From NCBI GenBank assembly GCA_025360525.1, contig JANYCA010000147.1, forward strand, positions 1 to 40,953: 40,953 nucleotides of DNA, written 5' to 3'. The position numbers were made by a program, and so were the translations under genes. Below the pieces are notes generated by a model. That model worked only from the letters and a program-made list of their open reading frames with translations. It made no database searches and was not told where the DNA came from. Shown here piece after piece: positions 32,655-40,246 of the stretch. Source of the DNA: Chitinophagaceae bacterium (GTDB lineage: Bacteria > Bacteroidota > Bacteroidia > Chitinophagales > Chitinophagaceae). How positions within the stretch are numbered: position 1 is the stretch's first letter; every line of letters starts with the position of its first letter.

Positions 32655-33114
32655 ATGAAGCCATAAAATCAGTTGCATACGGCTTTCACTTAGCCGGCGC
32701 ACTAAGTCTGGCACATTTGCAAGGCCCACAAAGCTGACACACAAAAGACAACCTTGCAAAAGAGCCTGCCTTGTGCCAACGCTTCGGGGACACACCCTGC
32801 CGTTGGACACAGTATTCGGTTTGACACAGTAAGACGAAGGGCGAAAGTACAACATTGGTATTGCCAATAGTGAGGCTGGGCATTGAAACAATCAGTAGCG
32901 GAAATACCGTCGAACTTTGGTTCCGGACTTGACAAATAAAGCCGAGTTTTAATTCTTGTTATTTAAATTTATCAAAAAGCCAGGCAGCAGTTTCAGGCGG
33001 ACGAATATAAAATACCCCACCATCGGCAATACCTGGGCGCTGTGTGCCATGCTAGTGCGACTCATTATTAGCCATAAACCAGATGATAATTTATGTACTG
33101 ACGATTTATAAACT
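32655..33114. other. Spacer with a degraded direct-repeat copy
   Basis: No gene is visible. GCACATTTGCAAGGC with nearby CACACAAAAG and CTTGCAAAAGAG at 32711-32765 matches the core of the repeat family at 4963 and 10533. Several small minus-strand reading frames here have no protein-like composition. Confidence 0.5.
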
Positions 33115-33762
33115 ATGAAAAAGATAAAAGCTGTCATTTTTGACCTTGATGGAACATTAGCTAATACATTGCCTCTTTGCATTCAAGCATTTCGCCAATC
33201 TATAGAACCGCTCGTTAAACGCTCGATTTCCGATACTGAAATCATTGCTACTTTTGGACCCTCAGAAGAAGGAACTATAATGACATTAGCACCGAACCAT
33301 TATCAAAAAGGAGTCTCTGACTATTTGTATTTTTATGAAAAATTGCATGAAATCTGCCCCATGCCGTTCGACGGAATAGAAGATTTACTAACCACTCTAA
33401 AAAATAAACAGATTCGTATTGCAATGGTAACGGGTAAAGGGAAACATAGTACACATATTTCGTTAAAGAAATTCCACATAACTCATTTTTTTGAATTCAT
33501 TGAAACTGGCTTGCCTTTGGGACCAAGAAAGGCCGAAGGAATTCAGATAATTTTAGACTCATTACCAGCGATAAAAAAGGACGAATTTATTTATGTAGGC
33601 GATGCCGCCAGTGATATCATTGCAAGTAGAAAGGTTGGCATTCCTGTTATTGCAGCTTCCTGGGCGGCCACGGCAGAACCTGAAACTTTAAAAGAATTAA
33701 ATCCAGACGAATTATTCTACAACATAAAGGACTTTACAAACTGGCTTTATACAAAAATATAG
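33115..33762 (+). CDS. HAD phosphatase, phosphoglycolate-phosphatase-like
   Basis: The 215-residue protein has nucleophile D10 and D12 (VIFDLDGTLANT), a cap domain (residues about 18-85), motif II VTGKG, Lys in GPRKAEG and motif IV VGDAASDI. It matches the phosphoglycolate-phosphatase-like HAD group. It could repair 2-phosphoglycolate or hydrolyse another small phosphate. It is separated from the arsenosugar operon by 460 bp of repeats and followed by an AT-rich hairpin, so it is likely a single-gene unit. Confidence 0.85.
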   Translation: MKKIKAVIFDLDGTLANTLPLCIQAFRQSIEPLVKRSISDTEIIATFGPSEEGTIMTLAPNHYQKGVSDYLYFYEKLHEICPMPFDGIEDLLTTLKNKQIRIAMVTGKGKHSTHISLKKFHITHFFEFIETGLPLGPRKAEGIQIILDSLPAIKKDEFIYVGDAASDIIASRKVGIPVIAASWAATAEPETLKELNPDELFYNIKDFTNWLYTKI

Positions 33763-33764
33763 CA

Positions 33765-33785
33765 GCTTTTTTTTACAAAAAAAGC
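33765..33785 (+). terminator. AT-rich hairpin after the HAD gene
   Basis: GC followed by eight T, then ACA, then A-run and GC form an inverted repeat starting three bases after the HAD stop codon. The stem is mostly A-T pairs, so strength as a terminator is uncertain. Confidence 0.4.
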
Positions 33786-33857
33786 ACAGCGCACAACAAC
33801 CAGAACTTCGTTGGGCCTGCAAGGACAACGATAAAGCCTTAGTTGTACTGAACTCAC

Positions 33858-33965
33858 ACTGGCACAGCACTCCGTGCTTTGCCTGCTTTGTTACAACAAT
33901 TTCAAGTTGAACACTTTAGTTTCCGTGGCTCATGCAGCCTCCCCCACCCCTCGGCGAGTGTATCC
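33858..33965 (+). repeat. Composite dispersed repeat, copy 4 (right half shortened)
   Basis: ACTGGCACAGCACTCCGTGC, CCTGCTTTGTTACAACAATT and CAAGTTGAA match 24501-24555. They are followed by GTTTCCGTGGCT and CCCCCACCC, which match the start of the right half at 4548-4600. Confidence 0.6.
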
Positions 33966-34035
33966 CCGAAAATATATAAACAGACCGAACTCATCTACAT
34001 TTTGCAAGGCAAAGCTAGTTTGCCTAACCAAAGAA

Positions 34036-34343
34036 AAGGCCAAACCTAGCCATAGCAATGGGCAAACCTAACCCTAGGAATGGGCAAACCTATCCATAGA
34101 AATGGGCAAACCTAACAATAGGAATGGGCAAACTTATCCATAGGAATGGCTAAACCTAACCATAGGAATGGGCAAACATATCCATAGAAACGGTCATACC
34201 TAACCATAGAAATGGCCGCACCTAACCATAGATATGGCCAAACCTATCCATAGGAACGTTCATAGCTAACCATAAAAATGGGCAACCCTAGGCATAGAAA
34301 CGGTAATACCTAACCAAAGGTAACGGCATAGCTATCCATAGGC
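34036..34343. repeat. Tandem array with 22-bp period, 14 units
   Basis: Fourteen consecutive 22-base units, with the general form ATGGGCAAACCTAACCATAG plus GA and no spacer between them, run without a gap from 34036 to 34343. A poorer unit may precede at about 34017. Positions 8-12 and 16-19 (ACCTA and ATAG) are best kept. Units vary by one to seven bases. The period is not a multiple of three, so it does not encode a repeating peptide. It is about two helical turns. Confidence 0.9.
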
Positions 34344-34587
34344 CCGGGCTACTCTTACCTGCTAATTAACCATTTTGGTGATGGAGCAGCCCACTTTTTA
34401 TTTGTACCAGAAAAATCTTTTAAAAAAATATTACTTTTTTTCCCGGGGAGCAAAGTGAGTTTATATTACATTCTTTTTCAAACCGTTATGATTTAAAATG
34501 CTGTTGGTTTACTGGTAATTTTGGTGAATATAATGGCGTAATACAGGTACAGCCTTAGGTTGGTCATATACTAAAATTAAACATGCT

Positions 34588-34620
34588 ATCGTTAAATAAA
34601 CATTAACGATATTGTTAATA
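34588..34620. promoter_or_regulatory. Inverted TTAAC/GTTAA half-sites ahead of the fibronectin-III gene
   Basis: ATCGTTAA (34588-34595) pairs perfectly with TTAACGAT (34603-34610), and a third half-site (TTGTTAAT) follows six bases later. The block lies about 20-55 bp upstream of the ATG at 34641, a place where a repressor could sit. No binding protein is identified. Confidence 0.4.
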
Positions 34621-34640
34621 CCCCCTTAAACCTTTATTTT

Positions 34641-35279
34641 ATGAGAAATTGTAAAATCAATTTCGATGGGTATGCAGAACCCGAACTACTGCAAAAGACA
34701 AGAGCTGCCGTTATAAAAATGACGGGCAATGCCAATTTCCCCAACATTGTGCCTACTGCCGCCAACATGGCAATAGCAGCAGACAGTTTTGAAGCCGCCA
34801 TGGCAAATGCATCTACCGGCAACAAGGATGCAATTGCCAATAAGAACGCACAAAAAGCCTTACTACAGGGCATGATGTGGAGCTGGGGCCTGTATGTAAA
34901 CCTCTTAAGCGATGGCGACCTCGAAAAGCTGACAAGCAGCGGTTTGCCCATAACGAAAGAGCCTACACCAGCAGTGCTGGGCGTACCGGAAAACCTGGTA
35001 ATTAGCCAGGCCGTTAATCCCGGCACGGTAGAGGTAAGTTTTAAAGCGGTTGACAAAGCTATTAACTACCGCTACGAATGGGCTACAAACCCCATTACTG
35101 CCAACACGGTATGGCAGGGCATTATCAGCACCTCCCGCAAACAGGTAATCAGCAATCTTGAACAAGGTAGCAATTACTGGTTTAGGGTAAGGGCTTATGG
35201 TACCAGAAAACAGGAAACAGTTAGCAACGAAGTACTCGAATTTGTGGTAGTTCGCAACGACAGAAGCAAAGCAGCATAA
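34641..35279 (+). CDS. Fibronectin type III-domain protein
   Basis: The 212-residue protein has no signal peptide. The N-terminal half (residues 1-105) is helical with Ala/Asn-rich text (AANMAIAADSFEAAMANAST and KALLQGMMWSWGLYVN). A fibronectin type III domain follows (about 113-207: PENLVISQAVNPGTVEVSFK, YRYEWATNP, SNLEQGSNYWFRVRAYG, SNEVLEFVV). Such two-part proteins are frequent in Bacteroidota, but I know no established role. It is flanked by inverted half-sites upstream and a clear terminator downstream, so it is a single transcription unit. Confidence 0.8.
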   Translation: MRNCKINFDGYAEPELLQKTRAAVIKMTGNANFPNIVPTAANMAIAADSFEAAMANASTGNKDAIANKNAQKALLQGMMWSWGLYVNLLSDGDLEKLTSSGLPITKEPTPAVLGVPENLVISQAVNPGTVEVSFKAVDKAINYRYEWATNPITANTVWQGIISTSRKQVISNLEQGSNYWFRVRAYGTRKQETVSNEVLEFVVVRNDRSKAA

Positions 35280-35298
35280 CACCATTAGCTGTATTTTT

Positions 35299-35331
35299 AA
35301 AAAGCCTTTCTGTAATGGAAAGGCTTTTTTT
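35299..35331 (+). terminator. Rho-independent terminator after the fibronectin-III gene
   Basis: AAAAAGCCTTTC (35299-35310) pairs with GAAAGGCTTTTT (35318-35329) over 12 bp across a seven-base loop and ends in a T-run. It stands 20 bases after the stop codon. Confidence 0.85.
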
Positions 35332-35935
35332 ATTTGCCGGTAGTAAGGTTGGTTTACTTTCAGAACTCCTGACTTATTGCAAACTAAAATCCATACTTTT
35401 CATTTTTTTTGTCCAGGCAACTGAGCTCTGAATAAGCATCGTTGCATCGCCCTCTTGTACTTTTGAACATATAGCAGCACTTTCAATTTGCGAACTACTC
35501 TTTAATTTATAAGCAAGGGTATGGTGTTCTCACTTTATAGTCTTTTTATTAATACTGCTGGTTTTCAAAAAGGCTTAGTGAGCAAAAACCGGTAACGAGC
35601 GGTGGTTGCAAAAGCTCCTGAATTTAGAAATAACCTACCGACTAATAAGTCAAATCAACCAACTAATAAATTAAAATAAAAGCTACCATTTCTTTGCTTA
35701 TATTCCCCTCACATTCTTTTTAAACCTACTTAAACCCAAAACAATGCTGCTATACTTTCTTAATAGAAAAACTGCTGAATTTACCGCCTGTTATCAGCTA
35801 CATCCTGCGCATTTAATAGAATCTGCTACCTATTGTTGATTAAAAAAAGGAAAAGGCATTTACAACCATACTTTAATATTGATGATTTGTTCATATCTGA
35901 AAAAATTATCAACACGGCATGAATATACTACGCAT
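35332..35935. other. Spacer between fibronectin-III gene and CRISPR-Cas locus
   Basis: No gene is clear. On the minus strand, about 35378-35533, there is a 45-residue stretch (HTLAYKLKSSSQIESAAICS and onward to MDFSLQ) that resembles a histidine-phosphotransfer helix with the His replaced by Tyr, with a stop just upstream. I regard this as a possible fossil. The rest is AT-rich. Confidence 0.35.
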
Positions 35936-36013
35936 AAAAAAGCCCCCGATAAACGACGAGGGCAAGAACGTAAATGTTTGCACAACGGAATAATCCTTAT
36001 TGTGATTTGCTTC
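35936..36013 (-). ncRNA. tracrRNA of the type II-C CRISPR-Cas system
   Basis: Read on the minus strand, about 78 nt begin with anti-repeat GAAGCAAATCACA. Then comes ATAAGGATTATTCCGTTGTG, which parallels the conserved AAUAAGG-nexus-CCGUU section of known tracrRNAs. A short hairpin follows, and a terminator stem GCCCTCG/CGGGGGC (35942-35963, with one G-U pair) runs into six T. A TAnnTTTG -7 box lies directly upstream at the right distance. The anti-repeat predicts a CRISPR repeat beginning TTGTGATTTGCTT, similar to known type II-C repeats of Bacteroidota. It is divergent from cas9. The CRISPR array is outside the window, so the pairing partner is not seen. Confidence 0.8.
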
Positions 36014-36017
36014 ATAA

Positions 36018-36025
36018 CAAATGTA
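36018..36025 (-). promoter_or_regulatory. Bacteroidota -7 box for the tracrRNA
   Basis: TACATTTG on the minus strand fits TAnnTTTG. A start about five bases downstream (near 36013) would put the anti-repeat at the 5' end of the RNA. An AT-rich stretch with GTTTATTT lies about 17 bases upstream in the -33 position, so only the -7 part is firm. Confidence 0.55.
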
Positions 36026-36049
36026 ATAACATTTTTTTAAATAAACTTT

Positions 36050-39000
36050 ATGAAAAAAATACTAGGCTTAGATTTAGGAACAACCTCTATTGGATGGGCT
36101 TTTGTAAAAGAAGCAGAAAATAGTAATGAGCAATCATCAATTGAGAAAATTGGTGTTCGGGTTAATCCCCTTAGTACAGATGAACAAACTGATTTTGAAA
36201 AAGGTAAAAGTATTTCTATAAATGCTGACCGGACATTAAAACGTGGTGCAAGAAGAAATCTGCAACGCTACAAACAAAGACGTGAAAATCTCATTGACGT
36301 CTTAAAGGAAATAGGTTTTGTTGAGGGTACAACTTCTTTGGCAGAAGAAGACAAAAATACCACTCATTCAACTTTTAAATTGCGCTCTAAAGCTGCATCA
36401 GAACAAATAGAAAAAGCTGCATTTGCAAGAGTGTTACTGATGATAAATAAAAAGCGTGGTTATAAAAGCAGTCGCAAAGCAAAAAATGAAGATGAAGGAC
36501 AAGCTATAGATGGAATGGCTATAGCAAAAACTTTATACGAAGACAATCTTACGCCAGGACAATACAGCTATCAATTGTTACAAGCAGGGAAAAAATATCT
36601 GCCAGATTATTACCGGTCTGATTTACAAAATGAGTTTGACAAAGTATGGCACTTACAAAGCAAATTTTATCCAGAATATTTAACTGACGAATTTAAAAAA
36701 GAAATAACGGGAAAAGGGCAAAAGACTACTGCTGCTATTTTTGGAAAACAGTATGAGTTTTATCCTGCCGAGAATAAAGGTACAAGAGAGGAAAAGAAAA
36801 TGCAGGCATATCAATGGCGGGCAAAAGCAATAAATGAGCAATTGGATATTAAAGAAGTAGCTTTTGTATTTGCAGAAATAAATAATAATCTCAACAATTC
36901 CAGTGGCTATTTGGGTGCTATAAGCGACCGTAGCAAAGAACTTTATTTTAAGCAAGAAACCATAGGCCAATATTTATACAATCAGTTACAACATGATCCG
37001 CATACAAGGATGAAGAACCAAGTATTTTACAGGCAGGATTATTTAGATGAGTTTGAAAAAATATGGGAAATACAGGCTTTGTTTTATCCTGAACTTTCGG
37101 TTAAGGTTAAAACAGAAATACGAGATATTATTATATTTTATCAGCGGCGATTAAAATCGCAAAAAACATTGATTAGTTTTTGTGAATTAGAAAACGAAGA
37201 AATTGAAATTGAAATTGATGGTAATAAAAAAACGAAACTTAGAGGCTCAAAGGTAATTCCAAAATCCTGTCCTCTGTTTCAGGAGTTTAAAATTTGGCAG
37301 AATTTAAATCATATTGAAATAAAAAATGTAAAGACCAAAGAAATTTTTTCTTTACCGATTGAAACAAAAGAACAACTGTTTGAAGAACTTAATATCAGAG
37401 GTAATCTTAGTAAAAAGGAGGCCTTAGTATTAATAACAGATAAACCAAATGAGTTTGATTTAAATTTTGCTACGTTAGAAGGCAATCGTACTAACCAGGC
37501 ATTATACGAGGCTTTCTTAAAAATGATGTTACAGGAAAATGAAGAGATAGAGTCTTCAAAATTCACAACATCAGACTTAAAAGAAAATGTACTTGCCTTT
37601 TTTGAAAAAGAAAATATTAATCAAAATATTCTTGATTTTAATACCGAAATAGAAGGTAAAGAATTTGAAAAACAGCCTTCGTATTTATTTTGGCATTTAC
37701 TATATTCCTATGAAGGTGACAACTCAAATACAGGCAATGATAAACTATTAGAAAAACTACAAACGACTTATGGCTTCAAGCGACAATTCGCTCAGGTACT
37801 TTCCAATATTTCATTTCAGCCAGATTATGGGAGCCTTAGTGCAAAGGCAATCCGCAAGGTTTTACCTTTTATGAAAGCTGGACATCCATTTTCAGGAGAC
37901 TTTGAAAAGAATGGGTTGATAAGTGCTAAAGTATTGGCAGGTTATAAGGATTCACCTTCTTTAACCAAAGAAGAAAATAATAAACGGGATTTGAAAGAGA
38001 GCTTAAAAATTCTTGCTAAAGGCAGTCTAAGAAATCCTGTTGTAGAAAAGATATTGAATCAAATGGTGAATGTTATCAACACCATTATAGCTGATCCTAC
38101 ACTTGGCAAACCGGATGAAATACGAATAGAACTGGCAAGAGAATTAAAAAAAAGCAACGATGAAAGAAAAGAGATGACAACCAATATCAATGCAGCCAAG
38201 TTAGACCATGATAAATTTAGAAAAATATTAAGTGTTGAATTTGGCATTAAAAATCCAACACGTAATGATATCATTCGGTACAAGCTGTATGAAGAATTGA
38301 AAAATAATGGTTACAAAGAGCTATACACAAATACTTATGTTCCTAAAGAAAAACTTTTTTCAAAAGAATATGACATTGAGCATATCATACCAAAGGCAAG
38401 ATTATTTGATGATAGCTTTAGTAATAAAACATTAGCCCCAAGACAGATAAATCTTAATAAGAAAGACAGAACAGCTTATGATTTTATCTTAAACGATTAC
38501 GGTGAAGAAAAGCTAAATGAATTTCTTTCAAGAATTGAAACGCTTTCCAAATTAAAAGATGGTGAAAAATTTTGTGTAAGCAAAGCCAAATATAAAAAGC
38601 TATTGATGAAAGTTACAGAAATCGGAGAAGGTTTTATTGACAGAGATTTACGGGACAGTCAATATATTGCCAAGAAAGCCAAGCAAATGTTAGAAGAAGT
38701 TTGCCGAACAGTTACCACAACTACAGGTAGTATTACAGACCGCTTAAGGGAAGACTGGGATTTAATTAATGTGATGCAAGAATTAAATTTTGATAAATAC
38801 AAAAAGTTAGGCCTCACCGAAATGATAGAAAAGAAAGACGGCAGTTTTAAAGAACGCATTAAAGATTGGACAAAACGAAATGACCATCGCCACCATGCAA
38901 TGGATGCGTTAACAGTAGCATTTACAAAACATAGCCATGTTCAATATTTGAATAATTTAAATGCAAGACGTGACGAGAGTAATAAAAAACATGCTTCTAT

Positions 39001-40237
39001 TTTTGGCATAGAACAAAAGGAAACTTATAAGGATGCTGATAATAAAAGAAAGTTTAAAGCCCCACTTCCACACTTTAGAGAAGAAGCAAAAAAACACCTG
39101 GAAAATACTTTAATTTCTTTTAAAGCAAAAAACAAAGTTGTTACAAAGAATAAAAATATTACCAAAGTAAATGGCAAAACAATTACAAAAATTGAACTTA
39201 CACCAAGAGGTCAATTACATAAAGAAACTGTCTACGGTAAGCTTCAGCAATATAATACCAAAGAAGAAAAAATAAACGCAAAGTTTGATGAAGCTGCAAT
39301 TTTAAAAGTTGCTAAACCTGCTTTTCGTACTGCACTCTTAAACAGATTAAAAGAGTTTAAACAAGATCCTAAGTTAGCTTTTACTGGTAAAAACAGCCTT
39401 GATAAAAATCCAATTTATATTGATATTGAAAAAACAATTGTAGTTCCTGAAAAAGTTAAGGTTGTTTGGTTAGAAGATGATTACACTATTAGAAAAGATG
39501 TTACTCCGGATTTAAAATTAGATAAGGTAATTGATATTGGCATTCGTACTATTTTACAAAAAAGGTTAGAAGAATTTAAGGGTAATGCCAAAGAAGCATT
39601 CAGTAATCTTGATAAAAACCCTATTTGGCAAAATAAAGAAAAGGGTATTTGTATTAAACGAGTAGCTATCAGCGGCATAAAAAATGCCGAGGCATTACAT
39701 AATAAAAAAGACCATCATGGCAAAGAAATATTAAATGAAAATGGGCAACTAATACCCGTAGACTTTATAAGTAGTGGCAATAATCATCATGTAGCGATTT
39801 ATAAAGATGAAAAAGGAGATTTGCAAGAAAACATCGTTTCATTTTATGAGGCTGTAGAACGTGTAAATCAGGGCTTGCCTATAATAGACAAGACGTACAA
39901 CCAAGTTGTAGGTTGGCAATTTTTATTTACAATGAAACAAAATGAATATTTCATTTTCCCTTCTTTAGATTTTGATCCTTCAGAAATTGATTTACTAAAT
40001 CCTGTGAATAATAAATTGATTAGTTCACATTTATTTAGAGTTCAAAAAATTGCTACCAAAAATTATGTCTTTAATCATCATTTAGAAACAAAAGCTGTTG
40101 ATGGAGAACTATTAAAAACAAAAAAATCACTTTCTGAAATTTCATATTTTTTTATACAAACGCCATCAAAACTTAAAGATATTATCAAAGTTAGAATTAA
40201 CCATATAGGTCAAATCATAAAAGTTGGCGAATATTAA
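36050..40237 (+). CDS. cas9: Type II-C Cas9 endonuclease
   Basis: The 1395-residue Cas9 is complete and of the length usual for Bacteroidota type II-C enzymes. RuvC-I is at 4-16 with D8 (ILGLDLGTTSIGWAF). The Arg-rich bridge helix is at about 64-82 (KRGARRNLQRYKQRREN). RuvC-II has E694 (IRIELARELKK), the HNH domain has H778, N792 and N801 (DIEHIIPKARLFD and NKTLAPRQIN), and RuvC-III has H949 and D952 (DHRHHAMDAL). All catalytic residues are present. The C-terminal third holds two similar short blocks (LNRLKEFKQDPKLAFTGKN and LQKRLEEFKGNAKEAF). It also has the GNNHHVAIYKDEKGD segment of the PAM-interacting region. The gene is more AT-rich than the following cas1. It starts 37 bp from the tracrRNA start, on the opposite strand. 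Confidence 0.97.
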   Translation: MKKILGLDLGTTSIGWAFVKEAENSNEQSSIEKIGVRVNPLSTDEQTDFEKGKSISINADRTLKRGARRNLQRYKQRRENLIDVLKEIGFVEGTTSLAEEDKNTTHSTFKLRSKAASEQIEKAAFARVLLMINKKRGYKSSRKAKNEDEGQAIDGMAIAKTLYEDNLTPGQYSYQLLQAGKKYLPDYYRSDLQNEFDKVWHLQSKFYPEYLTDEFKKEITGKGQKTTAAIFGKQYEFYPAENKGTREEKKMQAYQWRAKAINEQLDIKEVAFVFAEINNNLNNSSGYLGAISDRSKELYFKQETIGQYLYNQLQHDPHTRMKNQVFYRQDYLDEFEKIWEIQALFYPELSVKVKTEIRDIIIFYQRRLKSQKTLISFCELENEEIEIEIDGNKKTKLRGSKVIPKSCPLFQEFKIWQNLNHIEIKNVKTKEIFSLPIETKEQLFEELNIRGNLSKKEALVLITDKPNEFDLNFATLEGNRTNQALYEAFLKMMLQENEEIESSKFTTSDLKENVLAFFEKENINQNILDFNTEIEGKEFEKQPSYLFWHLLYSYEGDNSNTGNDKLLEKLQTTYGFKRQFAQVLSNISFQPDYGSLSAKAIRKVLPFMKAGHPFSGDFEKNGLISAKVLAGYKDSPSLTKEENNKRDLKESLKILAKGSLRNPVVEKILNQMVNVINTIIADPTLGKPDEIRIELARELKKSNDERKEMTTNINAAKLDHDKFRKILSVEFGIKNPTRNDIIRYKLYEELKNNGYKELYTNTYVPKEKLFSKEYDIEHIIPKARLFDDSFSNKTLAPRQINLNKKDRTAYDFILNDYGEEKLNEFLSRIETLSKLKDGEKFCVSKAKYKKLLMKVTEIGEGFIDRDLRDSQYIAKKAKQMLEEVCRTVTTTTGSITDRLREDWDLINVMQELNFDKYKKLGLTEMIEKKDGSFKERIKDWTKRNDHRHHAMDALTVAFTKHSHVQYLNNLNARRDESNKKHASIFGIEQKETYKDADNKRKFKAPLPHFREEAKKHLENTLISFKAKNKVVTKNKNITKVNGKTITKIELTPRGQLHKETVYGKLQQYNTKEEKINAKFDEAAILKVAKPAFRTALLNRLKEFKQDPKLAFTGKNSLDKNPIYIDIEKTIVVPEKVKVVWLEDDYTIRKDVTPDLKLDKVIDIGIRTILQKRLEEFKGNAKEAFSNLDKNPIWQNKEKGICIKRVAISGIKNAEALHNKKDHHGKEILNENGQLIPVDFISSGNNHHVAIYKDEKGDLQENIVSFYEAVERVNQGLPIIDKTYNQVVGWQFLFTMKQNEYFIFPSLDFDPSEIDLLNPVNNKLISSHLFRVQKIATKNYVFNHHLETKAVDGELLKTKKSLSEISYFFIQTPSKLKDIIKVRINHIGQIIKVGEY

Positions 40238-40246
40238 AAATAATAT

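Larger units (their letters stand above)
33763..34640. other. Repeat-dominated spacer
   Basis: No gene is apparent. In order it holds an AT hairpin, a composite repeat copy, a 14-unit tandem array, AT-rich sequence and GTTAA/TTAAC inverted half-sites before the fibronectin-III gene. A 65-codon frame at 33874-34071 runs through repeats and is rejected. Confidence 0.6.

Noticed and set aside
33874..34071. A 65-codon frame after the HAD phosphatase
   Set aside because: It is made of the composite repeat and the first tandem unit and has no recognisable protein features.
34036..34343. Regular repeats suggesting a CRISPR array
   Set aside because: Units are 22 bp, contiguous and without unique spacers, unlike the 36-47-bp repeats with about 30-bp spacers of type II systems. 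The tracrRNA anti-repeat also does not match them.
35378..35533. Minus-strand stretch resembling a histidine phosphotransfer helix
   Set aside because: His is replaced by Tyr, a stop lies just upstream and only one helix is recognisable. The match is too short to call a gene.
36050..40237. Possibility that Cas9 is inactive or truncated
   Set aside because: All RuvC and HNH catalytic residues were located (D8, E694, H778, N801, H949, D952) and the length is normal for type II-C.
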